Source of the DNA: Bacillota bacterium
Lineage (GTDB): Bacteria; Bacillota; Clostridia; Acetivibrionales; JANLFN01
Direction: 5' to 3'
Length of the DNA stretch: 64,000 nt
Assembly: GCA_023421675.1 (NCBI GenBank)
Contig: JAEZTC010000013.1
Span: 186,001-250,000 of the forward strand
Shown here piece after piece: positions 9,475 through 17,550 of this stretch (position 1 is its first letter; the number at the start of each line of letters is the position of its first letter). A program made the position numbers and the translations under genes. The notes beneath the pieces are model-generated. The model had not been told where the DNA came from, did no database searches, and was given only the letters and a program-made list of their open reading frames with translations.

Positions 9475-10320
9475 ATGGCGAAGTTTTGTACAAATTGCGG
9501 AAGACCGCTTCAAGAAGGGGAAGTTTGCGGTTGTCAGCAGAGCACTGGAAATGTTATGACTTCTCAACAACCCGAACCACAGCCTCAGTTTAACCAAGCG
9601 CCACAGTTTAACCAGACACCACAGTTTAACCAAGCTCAGCCTAATTATGGACAACAGCCTAATTATGGGCAGCAGCAGGGTTATGCACCACAGCCCAATT
9701 ACGGCCAACCATATTACGGACAACAGCAGGGTTATGCTCCGCAGCAGCCGAGTCAGTTCGGAATTTTCCTTAAAAATGCGTTTGGTCTGATTCCAAAACT
9801 TTTCACTAAACCTGTAGAAACACTGAGAGAAGTTGGAGAAAAAGCAGATTATAAATCCGGTATCTTATTTTTAGGTATTCAGGTTGTTTTTGTTTCACTG
9901 TTTATTTGGCTCTATTACGATCACATGTTCCATGGGTATGGAAGTGTATCATTCACATTGTTCCTTAAAGGCTTACTGTTTATGATAGCACAGTCCGTAG
10001 TACTTTACGGGGCACTATTCGGAATGGGTAAAGCTTTCAAAGGAACGGGTTCATTTGTATCGTTCTTTAGTGTACTTGGTGTATCCTCTGTTTATACTAC
10101 TTCTATATTTATTCTGGATATAATTTTAATGTTTGCATCAGATAACCTGGCTGTTGGTATTTATTCCTTTGCTGTTGCAATCAGTACACTCATATGCTAT
10201 TTTGCTGTAAGGGATACTCTTAAAGTAAATGAAAATAACAGCTTCTTTGCAGTAGGCATTTCTTTCCTTGGATATTTAGCTATCCTTTATTTACTACTTA
10301 TAAAAATTTTGGGTATTTAA
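9475..10320 (+). CDS. Zinc-ribbon Yip1-domain membrane protein
   Basis: 281 residues. N-terminal Cys5, Cys8, Cys18 and Cys20 form a short zinc ribbon (FCTNCGRPL, VCGC). Residues about 30-95 are repeats of QFNQ/PQ and PNYGQQ type. After that come five hydrophobic helices (about 125-280) typical of bacterial Yip1 family proteins. SD GAAAGGGG, ATG. It follows the preceding gene by 64 nt and ends before two hairpins, so the pair is likely bicistronic. Function unknown. Confidence 0.8.
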   Translation: MAKFCTNCGRPLQEGEVCGCQQSTGNVMTSQQPEPQPQFNQAPQFNQTPQFNQAQPNYGQQPNYGQQQGYAPQPNYGQPYYGQQQGYAPQQPSQFGIFLKNAFGLIPKLFTKPVETLREVGEKADYKSGILFLGIQVVFVSLFIWLYYDHMFHGYGSVSFTLFLKGLLFMIAQSVVLYGALFGMGKAFKGTGSFVSFFSVLGVSSVYTTSIFILDIILMFASDNLAVGIYSFAVAISTLICYFAVRDTLKVNENNSFFAVGISFLGYLAILYLLLIKILGI

Positions 10321-10335
10321 TTAGTAGTAACAAAC

Positions 10336-10372
10336 AAAAGGGGTTGCCATGTAAATGGCGGCCTCTTTGCTT
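10336..10372 (+). terminator. Hairpin terminator of the zinc-ribbon gene pair
   Basis: AAAGGGG-TGCCAT pairs with ATGGC-CCTCTTT across a GTAA loop (10337-10367). The following T-run is short (CTTTATT), so termination may be partial. Confidence 0.6.
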
Positions 10373-10441
10373 TATTCGGGGCTTTGTACGCATATTCGTA
10401 TGATGTCCCACATTACTGAAAACAAGAAAATTCGATATTTG

Positions 10442-10472
10442 AAGGTCTTCTATAAAGGAGACCTTTTGTTTT
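10442..10472 (+). terminator. Second hairpin with T-rich tail
   Basis: AAGGTCT (10442-10448) pairs with AGACCTT (10459-10465) and is followed by TTGTTTT. It lies 98 nt before the HAD phosphatase gene and may end read-through transcription. Confidence 0.6.
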
Positions 10473-10562
10473 AAATATATAAAATGTGGTATATTTATAA
10501 AAGTAGATTTAAACTGTATTAATGTGGAACTTTATATAATTTAAGATGTTTATGGAGGGTAC

Positions 10563-11225
10563 ATGGCCAATTTTGCATTTGTTTCTGATTTTGACGGAAC
10601 TCTTACGGATAGGGACTTTTATCATATAGTAATAGATAAATATCTGAAAGATTGGGGAAGACAGTTCTATGATGACTGGAAAAGAACTAATAAAATAAAT
10701 GTTGATTTCCTTAACAGAATCTTTGGGGCAATGGATAGAAGTGAAAGCGAAATTCATGAAGATATCTTAAACTTGCCTTTTGACAAGTTTGCCAAGGATT
10801 TTATCAATGAAGTTGGAGAAAGAGACGGTAAGTTTTTTATTCTCAGTGCGGGAACGTCATATTACATAGATATCCTTCTTGAGCACCTCAATATAAAAGG
10901 TGTAACTGTAATATCAATGAAGGGGATATATAAGGACAGAGGAATTGAAATAATACCTGATAAAAACGGCAGGTATTATTCTGATATATTTGGATTGGAT
11001 AAAAAGAAGGTCATAGAAGAGCTTAAAAAGGAATACAAATGTGTTTTGTTCGCAGGCGACAGCGAGCCCGACCTTGCGGCGGCAAAAGAAGCGGATTTTG
11101 CTTTTGCCAAGGCTGAACTTGCACAACTTCTCAAAAAAGAGGGAGCTGACTTTATTCCATTTAGTAATTATTCTGAAATAAAAGATTTTATGGATAAGAA
11201 GGGGTGGCAGCTTGAAAGACTTTAG
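10563..11225 (+). CDS. HAD-superfamily phosphatase (MtnX/SerB-like)
   Basis: 220 residues. Motif I is DFDGTLTD near residues 9-16 (nucleophile Asp), motif II is SAGTSYYI, and motif IV is GDSEPDLAAAKEAD. Pattern and length fit the MtnX-like group (phosphoserine phosphatase fold). No methionine-salvage gene is nearby; instead a glycerol-1-phosphate dehydrogenase follows, so a phosphoglycerol or other small phosphate substrate is possible. Its last four codons overlap the start of the conserved leader that precedes the next gene. Confidence 0.8.
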   Translation: MANFAFVSDFDGTLTDRDFYHIVIDKYLKDWGRQFYDDWKRTNKINVDFLNRIFGAMDRSESEIHEDILNLPFDKFAKDFINEVGERDGKFFILSAGTSYYIDILLEHLNIKGVTVISMKGIYKDRGIEIIPDKNGRYYSDIFGLDKKKVIEELKKEYKCVLFAGDSEPDLAAAKEADFAFAKAELAQLLKKEGADFIPFSNYSEIKDFMDKKGWQLERL

Positions 11226-11280
11226 TCTGAAAAGCTTGCACATCTGCCTGTTTATTTATATAAATGGCAGGTGCAATTAA
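11212..11280 (+). CDS. Possible 22-residue leader peptide (uORF copy A)
   Basis: TTG at 11212 lies 7 nt after AAGGGG (11199-11204) and opens a 22-codon frame beginning M-K-D-F-S-L-K-S. It overlaps the end of the HAD gene in another frame. The first eight codons match the tiny ORF at 59815 before metG except codon 2. Because the nucleotides are nearly identical there, selection on peptide and on RNA cannot be told apart from two copies. Confidence 0.3.
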   Translation: MKDFSLKSLHICLFIYINGRCN

Positions 11281-11437
11281 ATAAATTTAACCCTATGTGC
11301 AAAAGATAACGCAAAATAAACAGATTAATGAATAATTAATTTTTGCGTTATGTTTCATTTATGTAATATTTGCAAATTATTTTGCAAATATATTGGTGGG
11401 ACAATTCATTTGGCATACCGGGGACATGGAGGTTTAA
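11213..11437 (+). promoter_or_regulatory. Structured leader RNA candidate, copy A (before glycerol-1-phosphate dehydrogenase)
   Basis: Shares ordered blocks with 59816-59981: GACTTTAGTCTGAAAAGCT, TGCAC, GGTGCAAT, ATAAATTTAACCC, AATTCATTTGGC and GGGGACATGGAGG. Helix 1: TTGCAC-AT-CTGCC (11235-11247) with GGCAG-GTGCAA (11266-11276). Helix 2: AACGCAAAA with TTTTGCGTT (about 11309-11351). Helix 3: TTTGCAA with TTGCAAA near 11370-11388, absent from the other copy. The last, wobble-rich hairpin (TTGGT with ACCGG) encloses AATTCATTTGG just before the SD. I recognise no T-box (no TGGAACCGCG), SAM, TPP, glycine or c-di-GMP signature. It may be co-transcribed with the HAD gene. Confidence 0.65.
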
Positions 11438-12502
11438 ATGAGAAACCAGGCGCATAAAATATCTATTCCAATCATACTCGAAGTGGGAGTAGATAAGATG
11501 GGCAATATCGGAAGATACATAAAGAAAGCCGGTATATCCAAATATGTTGTTTTTTTTGGAACAGGAATAAGAGAACTATTTGGAGATGTAGTACATAATT
11601 CGCTTACCGAAATAAAAGGTCTTAAACTTCTTGCACAATATGATTATGATGATAATGCTTTGGAAAACCTTATGTCCAAAGCTTTTTCCCTTCCTTCACA
11701 GACGGAGGCTATTATAGGGATAGGCGGAGGTAAGGTTCTTGATGTAGCAAAATACATTGCGTTTATAAATGACCTGCCTTTTATCAGTGTTCCGACTTCA
11801 ACAGCCCATGATGGGTTTGCAAGCTCAGGCTGTTCTCTATATGTTAATGGAAGGCGGACATCTGTGCACGCAAGAATGCCTTATGGAATAATTGTCGATA
11901 CGGGAGTAATTAAGAATTCGCCTGATAAATTCATATTCTCGGGAATCGGTGATATCATTTCAAAAATTACAGCTGTATATGACTGGCAGTTTGAAGAAAG
12001 CCATGGAAAGACTGTGGTGGATGATTTCGCTGTCATGATTGCAAAAAAGTCTGTAAACAGTATTGCCAGAATGTCTTTTAACAGCATTAAGGAAGATTTC
12101 TTCATAAAAGAACTTGTGGATTCACTTACAATGAGCGGTATTTCAATGGAGGTGGCCGGAAGCAGTGCTCCTGCAAGCGGAAGTGAGCATCTAATATCCC
12201 ATTCTCTTGATAAGCTGCTTGAAAAGCCTTACTTGCATGGAATACAGGTAGGTATTGCAACATACATAATGAGCAGAGTTCAGGAGCACCGTTTTGAGAG
12301 GGTTAATAAGTTTCTTACACAGACCGGATTTTTTAATCATGTTGCAGATATCGGGCTTAAAGCAGCTGATCTTGAACAAGCTATTGAAACGGCTCCCGGT
12401 ATAAAACCCAACAGATATACGTTTATTCATATTCCTGAATATCGTGAAAAGGCAAAAAAGCTGCTTTATGAGGACGAAGTTCTTAAAAAGATTTTAAAAT
12501 AA
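11438..12502 (+). CDS. egsA: sn-Glycerol-1-phosphate dehydrogenase (EgsA/AraM family)
   Basis: 354 residues. Reduces dihydroxyacetone phosphate to sn-glycerol 1-phosphate with NAD(P)H and a metal ion. The dinucleotide motif GIGGGKVLDVAKYIA is near residues 96-110 and is followed by VPTSTAHDGFASSGCS, a G1PDH signature including the metal-site Asp; a His ligand lies in SGSEHLISHSLD. SD ATGGAGG, ATG. In Bacillus the AraM product feeds heptaprenylglyceryl phosphate; the acceptor here is unknown. Its expression is probably controlled by the leader at 11213-11437, shared with metG. Confidence 0.88.
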   Translation: MRNQAHKISIPIILEVGVDKMGNIGRYIKKAGISKYVVFFGTGIRELFGDVVHNSLTEIKGLKLLAQYDYDDNALENLMSKAFSLPSQTEAIIGIGGGKVLDVAKYIAFINDLPFISVPTSTAHDGFASSGCSLYVNGRRTSVHARMPYGIIVDTGVIKNSPDKFIFSGIGDIISKITAVYDWQFEESHGKTVVDDFAVMIAKKSVNSIARMSFNSIKEDFFIKELVDSLTMSGISMEVAGSSAPASGSEHLISHSLDKLLEKPYLHGIQVGIATYIMSRVQEHRFERVNKFLTQTGFFNHVADIGLKAADLEQAIETAPGIKPNRYTFIHIPEYREKAKKLLYEDEVLKKILK

Positions 12503-12574
12503 TATATTTTTATACATATTTTCTTTAAAATGAGAAATACTAACTGAAATTTTGTGTTTCAGGAGGTGGTTTCA

Positions 12575-13660
12575 ATTTTTAAAAAGAAAATTATGCTTAA
12601 ATTAACATACTTTTTATTGAGTACTATAGTTATTTCTTTTTTAAGTTTTAGCCTTTCTTCAACCACAGCGGCAGCTTCGGTTACCGAAATAATTGTTGAT
12701 CCGGGCCATGGAGGGGTTGATGAGGGTACAGTATATGGAAGTTTGAAGGAGAAGGATATTACATTATCTATATCAAAAAAGCTTGTCGGATACCTTGATA
12801 GCTCAGGTTACAGAGGTATTCTGACAAGAAATAAGGATACGTCCCTTTATAAAACTTCCAGAGGTGGAACAGTTGAAAGAAAGGACCTTGAAGCACGTGT
12901 GGGAATCATTAATGACAGCAGAGCAAAATTGTTTGTCAGTATACATGTAAACAGCAACCCGGATTCTTCTGCAAATGGCTCCATTGTATATTACAACAAT
13001 TCGGTTAAAGGTTCAAAGGAACTGGCCCAAAGCATACAAAAGTCTCTCAATACAGTAAAGGCAGGCAGCAGAGGAAGAACATCACACTCTTCTGAAACTG
13101 CAAATTACTATGTACTCAGGAATTCAGACGTTACAGGGGTTCTTGTAGAAACTGCATTCATATCTAACGCTACTGAGAGAAACCTTCTTAAAACCGAAAG
13201 CTTTAAAAGTGATATAGCAAAAGCAATTTCAAACGGTATTAAAAACTACTCACAGGCTTCTTCCACAGTAACTGCAAAAGCATATAACAAAAAAAGTGTA
13301 CTGATTTCAACCAAAACCTTCAGCAGTCAGACCGATGCACTAAAATGGATTGCAGGGATTCCAGCGAATGGAGTTGTATATGACTCACATAGCAATGTTA
13401 TCGGTGTCGTTCTGGAAGGCTGCAAAATAGACTTCAGAAACTCGTATATAATAGACACCGGAATAAAGACAAGTACTTTTGATTCCAAGGTTGCAGCAGT
13501 TCAGAAGCGGCTTGCGGCAATAGGTTTCAAGATAACTGCTCCCGGTGTTGTAGGAAGTAAAACAAGTGAAGTAGTGAGGACATTCCAGAAGAATGAAGGC
13601 CTTCCGCAGACTGGAGTTGTGGCTAAACTGACATATGAACGGTTGGTCAATACACAGTAA
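12575..13660 (+). CDS. Secreted N-acetylmuramoyl-L-alanine amidase with peptidoglycan-binding domain
   Basis: About 361 residues. Signal peptide KKKIMLKLTYFLLS... to an AAAS region; Amidase_3 domain (about 35-220) with zinc ligands PGHGG, the Glu of LKEKD, SIHVNS and the catalytic Glu of VETAFISN; a middle SPOR-like stretch; and a C-terminal PG_binding_1 repeat (AVQKRLAAIGF). It cleaves the bond between muramic acid and L-Ala outside the membrane. Start choice: AGGAGG (12561-12566) is 8 nt before ATT 12575; GTG 12554 and GTG 12566 lie before or inside that site, and ATG 12593 is 26 nt away. ATT is therefore my best reading. Confidence 0.87.
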   Translation: MFKKKIMLKLTYFLLSTIVISFLSFSLSSTTAAASVTEIIVDPGHGGVDEGTVYGSLKEKDITLSISKKLVGYLDSSGYRGILTRNKDTSLYKTSRGGTVERKDLEARVGIINDSRAKLFVSIHVNSNPDSSANGSIVYYNNSVKGSKELAQSIQKSLNTVKAGSRGRTSHSSETANYYVLRNSDVTGVLVETAFISNATERNLLKTESFKSDIAKAISNGIKNYSQASSTVTAKAYNKKSVLISTKTFSSQTDALKWIAGIPANGVVYDSHSNVIGVVLEGCKIDFRNSYIIDTGIKTSTFDSKVAAVQKRLAAIGFKITAPGVVGSKTSEVVRTFQKNEGLPQTGVVAKLTYERLVNTQ

Positions 13661-13695
13661 GATAAGTGCTAATCCATTTTCAAGCTATAAATTCT

Positions 13696-13730
13696 AAAAG
13701 GAGACCCATTGAGAGGGTCTTCTTTCCTTT
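13696..13730 (+). terminator. Terminator of the amidase gene
   Basis: AAAGGAGACCC pairs with GGGTCTTCTTT (13698-13725, loop ATTGAGA), followed by CCTTT. Confidence 0.7.
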
Positions 13731-13835
13731 ACATGGGTAAATATTACTCCTAATATATCTTTATTACTATAAAAAATCTCAAATAATAGTTTAGTCTTGG
13801 GTAAAATCAATAGATGTTTTAAAAGGTAATATTTG

Positions 13836-14204
13836 TTAACTTATCTTATTAATATAATTTTCATACCACTCTTTACCTGAATTCCAATTCTTTTTTTCTG
13901 GATTTTCCTTTAATATCTTTGAACAAGCAATTGCCATAATATATTCCTCTAACCCGTTTTTCTTACTGTTCTTGAATTTTTCCAACATATACGTTAGAGC
14001 TTTATTACCCATGTTTACAATATCATCAAAATCATGGCTATCTTTTATATAATCATATGGATTTGAAGATGTCGAAGGATAATTACAGATTATATCCAGT
14101 TTCCCATCGATAATATTGGCAGTAGTATTTGTGTCACACCCGTATAAACTTATGGGTAGCAAAAATGAACATAAAAATACTATTATCTTTTTTAGTATTC
14201 TCAT
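13836..14204 (-). CDS. Small predicted lipoprotein, function unknown
   Basis: 122 residues. N-terminal MRILKKII and a hydrophobic stretch lead to the lipobox LYGC, so it should be lipid-anchored on the outer face of the membrane. The mature part is acidic/polar with GNKALTYMLEKFK and no domain I recognise. SD AAAGGAG (complement of 14212-14218) fits the ATG. It is transcribed against its neighbours and is a single-gene unit. Base composition is more AT-rich than the flanking genes. Confidence 0.7.
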   Translation of the reverse strand: MRILKKIIVFLCSFLLPISLYGCDTNTTANIIDGKLDIICNYPSTSSNPYDYIKDSHDFDDIVNMGNKALTYMLEKFKNSKKNGLEEYIMAIACSKILKENPEKKNWNSGKEWYENYINKIS

Positions 14205-14546
14205 ACTTAACTCCTTTCTGTTAAAAAATATTTAATTTGGTTTTTTAATTATAAATTAGCCAAAATTCCATTAAATGTCAATAGGGCTTTGTAATAAATC
14301 CCTCATCCCCTCTCTGTTTTCCATAGGTACTTATTTTTTTAATATGTATCCATAAAAATATTCTTTTTAATTTATAATATATTAATCTATAGAGACCTTT
14401 CTGTAAGGTCTTTTTTCTTGTTCGAAAATAATTTGAAATATTTTGAAAAAATGTATGGTAATTTGTAAATATATGTGATATTATAAGTTCAACAAATTAC
14501 AAATTATTACAAAACAGTACATTAATTGAAATAGTGGGTGAATATT
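14205..14546. other. Intergenic region upstream of the Tad locus
   Basis: 342 nt, very AT-rich. It carries divergent promoters for the lipoprotein and the kinase gene and a clear rho-independent hairpin at 14393-14417. No gene or known RNA recognised. Confidence 0.4.
14393..14417 (+). terminator. Orphan terminator/attenuator hairpin before the Tad locus
   Basis: AGACCTT (14393-14399) pairs with AAGGTCT (14405-14411), then TTTTTT. On the plus strand no gene ends here (the gene to the left is on the minus strand), and it stands 130 nt before the kinase gene, so it may end a short leader RNA or act as an attenuator. Confidence 0.55.
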
Positions 14547-16280
14547 GTGGAAGTTGGAAGCTTGTTTGACGGCAGATACAAAATCATTAAAATCCTTGGA
14601 GAAGGCGGCATGAGTAGGGTTTACCTCGGGGAAAACATTAAGCTGGGTACTCTGTGGGCGATTAAAGAAATAAAAAAGACCAACGACAGGAAAATTGATT
14701 TTTATGTTGAACCTAATATTTTAAAAAAGCTTAGTCATCCGGCACTTCCAAGAATATTCGATATAATCGAAAGCGATGAGTTCCTGTACATCATTGTTGA
14801 TTATATTGAAGGAGATTCTCTTGATAAAGCACTGATAAATGAAGGTAAATTTGATGAAAAGACAGTTCTTGGTTGGACAAGACAGATATGTGATGTTTTG
14901 CTTTATCTTCATAATTTGAAGCCCAACCCTGTAATATATCGGGATATGAAGCCCGCAAACATAATTCTTACAAAAGAGGGCTGTATAAAACTAATAGATT
15001 TTGGAATTGCCCGTGAATTCAAAAGTGATTCGGATTCAGATACCGTCTATATAGGAACGAGGGGGTATGCTGCTCCTGAACAATATGGCAGCGGACAGTC
15101 GAGCGTTACAACTGATATTTATAGCCTTGGTGTTACAATGTTTCGCCTGATTACAGGAAAAAGTTTTTGTGAATATAACGCCAGAAATGAAACTGCTGGA
15201 TTTCCAGAGGGCGTGTCTGAGCAGATTTGGAAGATTATTAAAAAGTGCACAAGACTTAATCCGGAAAACAGGTATCAATCGGTACAGGAAATTATTGATG
15301 AAATAAGCCTAAATGAGGAAAACATTAATAATACCGAAGTTATTGGTGGCAATGCGCAAAAGGAAACAAACTTTGCTTATCAGGCAAGGGGAAGATTTAA
15401 AAAGCTTATCCTTACTGTGTGGGCTAATCCCTACTTCGGTTGTGAGCTGGCTTATCTGGCTGCCAAAAGCAGTGAATTCAGTGTGCTGCTTATAGATTTG
15501 GACCTTCTTGCTCCTACTGCAGATTTACTTCTTAATGTTCCTAAATACCCTGAAAATATCAGGAGAGATAACCGGATTAATTACTCGTCCCTTGACATTT
15601 TAATGGATTCGGTTGATAAAAATTACCTTACTTCAGATATTATCTGCGAGGCATCAATAAAGCGTAAGGAGCCTAAGAATCTGTACATTGTTACAGGCAA
15701 TTATAATCTGAACAATTATGAGTACTACAGTGACAGAAATTTAGTGAAGCTTCTTGATAAGGCATACCAATATTTTGATATAACGATACTTTTAGTTAAT
15801 AAATCAATTTATGATTCTTTTACAGTAATTTCCCTACTTAAATCAGATTATAACATTATTCCTCTGAGATCAGATATTGACAAGCTTCGGGAATTTAATG
15901 CATATGTGGATTTTTTAAAAGAAAAACAGCATATACCTGAAGGAAAAAATAAATTTGTCATATATGGGTATGATTCAAACTGTCTTGATAGGAAGCTTAC
16001 CAATCAGGTAACCGGGGCAAGCTGTATAGGGTGTATTCATAAGAGCGAAAAAAGGGAAAAAAGCAGAAACTTGAAAACACCTTATGTAAGAAGAATTGAA
16101 AAGAGTATTCTCAATGAATACATAGAGATACTTTCATATTTTAATATTATTCCGAAGTCCACATTCTTTAGAAAGCTGAAAGAGTATTGCAAGGATACTT
16201 ATAGATCCTTAAGGGCTTTAGTAAAGTTTTCTAAAAAAACCTTAAGGGTAAGGAGGTCAGGCAATGTGTCCAATAATTAG
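14547..16280 (+). CDS. Ser/Thr protein kinase fused to a degenerate TadZ/CpaE-like ATPase domain
   Basis: 577 residues. Residues about 8-265 are a bacterial Hanks-type kinase with apparently complete catalytic set: GEGGMSRVYLG loop, Lys40 in WAIKE, Glu55, YRDMKPAN (Asp133, Asn138), DFG (Asp151) and GYAAPEQYG. Residues about 285-530 look like the MinD/ParA-type ATPase of TadZ/CpaE: VLLIDLDLLAPTADLLLN is the second strand motif, but the P-loop position reads WANPYFGCELAY with no Lys, so ATP binding there is doubtful. The tail is basic. GTG 14547 is preferred for its GGTGA site; GTG 14538 is possible. It overlaps cpaF by 17 nt, so it belongs to the pilus operon. Cytoplasmic; probably controls or positions the Tad machine. 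Confidence 0.85.
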   Translation: MEVGSLFDGRYKIIKILGEGGMSRVYLGENIKLGTLWAIKEIKKTNDRKIDFYVEPNILKKLSHPALPRIFDIIESDEFLYIIVDYIEGDSLDKALINEGKFDEKTVLGWTRQICDVLLYLHNLKPNPVIYRDMKPANIILTKEGCIKLIDFGIAREFKSDSDSDTVYIGTRGYAAPEQYGSGQSSVTTDIYSLGVTMFRLITGKSFCEYNARNETAGFPEGVSEQIWKIIKKCTRLNPENRYQSVQEIIDEISLNEENINNTEVIGGNAQKETNFAYQARGRFKKLILTVWANPYFGCELAYLAAKSSEFSVLLIDLDLLAPTADLLLNVPKYPENIRRDNRINYSSLDILMDSVDKNYLTSDIICEASIKRKEPKNLYIVTGNYNLNNYEYYSDRNLVKLLDKAYQYFDITILLVNKSIYDSFTVISLLKSDYNIIPLRSDIDKLREFNAYVDFLKEKQHIPEGKNKFVIYGYDSNCLDRKLTNQVTGASCIGCIHKSEKREKSRNLKTPYVRRIEKSILNEYIEILSYFNIIPKSTFFRKLKEYCKDTYRSLRALVKFSKKTLRVRRSGNVSNN

Positions 16281-17550
16281 TACACATCACAGTATGCTTT
16301 TTATAAATGAAAATGTTAATGAAAATGACAGGTATAACAGTGATATCAGTATTGTGGTCTCTAATATAACTTTTGAAATACTCAAGGATTCACCAGGTTT
16401 GGTTGCTGATGTTGCAAACGGGACTGCAGACAGAGCTGTACTTGAAACTGCTGTCATTAAGGTGATAGATAAGCATAAATACCGCTGTGGACTTTCAAGG
16501 GATGATCTGATAAACAAGATTTTTGATTACATGTTTGGCTATGGAGCACTTCAGACATATATTGATGATGAAGATATCAGTGATATTGACGGAACTAAAT
16601 ATGATGAATTTGTTATTAAGAGGAATGGAGTAAGAGAAGTTATTCCGGTGAGTTTTGGCAACGAAGAGATTTTTGATACATATTGCAAACTTATTGCTAT
16701 ACGTAATGGAGGTATACTTAATGAAAATGACAGCCACTGCAGGGTTACCGATGAAAAAAGGCGTCTGAGGATTAATGTTTCCATCAGACCCAGAAATATA
16801 TCAGGACCTTCAATCAGCATAAGAAAACATAGGGTGGATAGTTATTCAATGTTTGATCTTGTTGAGCTGGGTATGATGAGTAAAGAAATAGCTGGGTTTT
16901 TTTATAAGATTTCAAAGACCGATGCAACAATACTATTTTGTGGGAAGGGTGCAGCAGGTAAAACTACGTTAATGAGGGCTTTTGTCAATATTCTGCCTCC
17001 GATGGAAAGAGTTCTTATTGCAGAGTCGGATGCTGAAATATATCCGGACAAGCCTTATTGCATAGAGCAAAGAATAAAAAAACAATATGAAGGGGGAAGA
17101 AGCATTTCACTTGGTGATCTTGTGAAAGACGGCCTTACTATGTCACTTGATACATACTGTATTGGTGAAATTGTAGGGGAAGAAGCGTGGGAATATATAA
17201 AGGCTGCTTTCACGGGACATCGGTGTCTTGCTACAACACATTCGGAAAGTGCTGAAGACGCCTTGGCTAGACTGATTTCACTTTGCAGAGGGGTCAATAG
17301 CCAGGAGGATCGTACTACGAAAGCCATAATGGCCAAAAGCATAGATTTGATAGTATTTCTTAATGATTTCAGAATACAGGATATAGTTGAAGTTTGCAGC
17401 TATGATTCTGAAAATGACAGGTATGATTTTAACAGGCTTTTCAGGTTTGAACCTGAATATAAAACAGATTTTTCAGTAACTAATGGTAGTTTTACCCGAT
17501 GCGGCGAACCGGCAGGTAAGCTTGCATATAAACTGGAAAGGGGGGCTTGA
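16264..17550 (+). CDS. cpaF: Tad pilus assembly ATPase (CpaF/TadA family)
   Basis: 428 residues. Type II/IV secretion hexameric ATPase that powers pilin export. Walker A GKGAAGKTTLMRAF lies near residues 225-238; DTYCIGEIVGEEAW is the Walker B region and GHRCLATTHSESAEDAL the His-box. The N-terminal domain has DISDIDG, as in CpaF. The strong AAGGAGG site is inside the end of the kinase gene and selects ATG 16264. Overlaps on both sides tie it to the kinase and tadB. Confidence 0.93.
   Translation: MCPIISTHHSMLFINENVNENDRYNSDISIVVSNITFEILKDSPGLVADVANGTADRAVLETAVIKVIDKHKYRCGLSRDDLINKIFDYMFGYGALQTYIDDEDISDIDGTKYDEFVIKRNGVREVIPVSFGNEEIFDTYCKLIAIRNGGILNENDSHCRVTDEKRRLRINVSIRPRNISGPSISIRKHRVDSYSMFDLVELGMMSKEIAGFFYKISKTDATILFCGKGAAGKTTLMRAFVNILPPMERVLIAESDAEIYPDKPYCIEQRIKKQYEGGRSISLGDLVKDGLTMSLDTYCIGEIVGEEAWEYIKAAFTGHRCLATTHSESAEDALARLISLCRGVNSQEDRTTKAIMAKSIDLIVFLNDFRIQDIVEVCSYDSENDRYDFNRLFRFEPEYKTDFSVTNGSFTRCGEPAGKLAYKLERGA

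Noticed and set aside
11213..11437. T-box or SAM riboswitch
   Set aside because: No TGGAACCGCG antiterminator, specifier features or SAM-I core; the shared copy is upstream of a non-methionine gene.
12554..12556. GTG start for the amidase
   Set aside because: It precedes the AGGAGG site and has no ribosome site of its own.
13836..14204. Toxin or prophage gene
   Set aside because: It has only a lipobox and no toxin motif or phage neighbours.
15368..16100. Response-regulator receiver domain after the kinase
   Set aside because: The LIDLDLLAPTADLLLN pattern fits a MinD/TadZ fold; no receiver phospho-Asp arrangement was seen.
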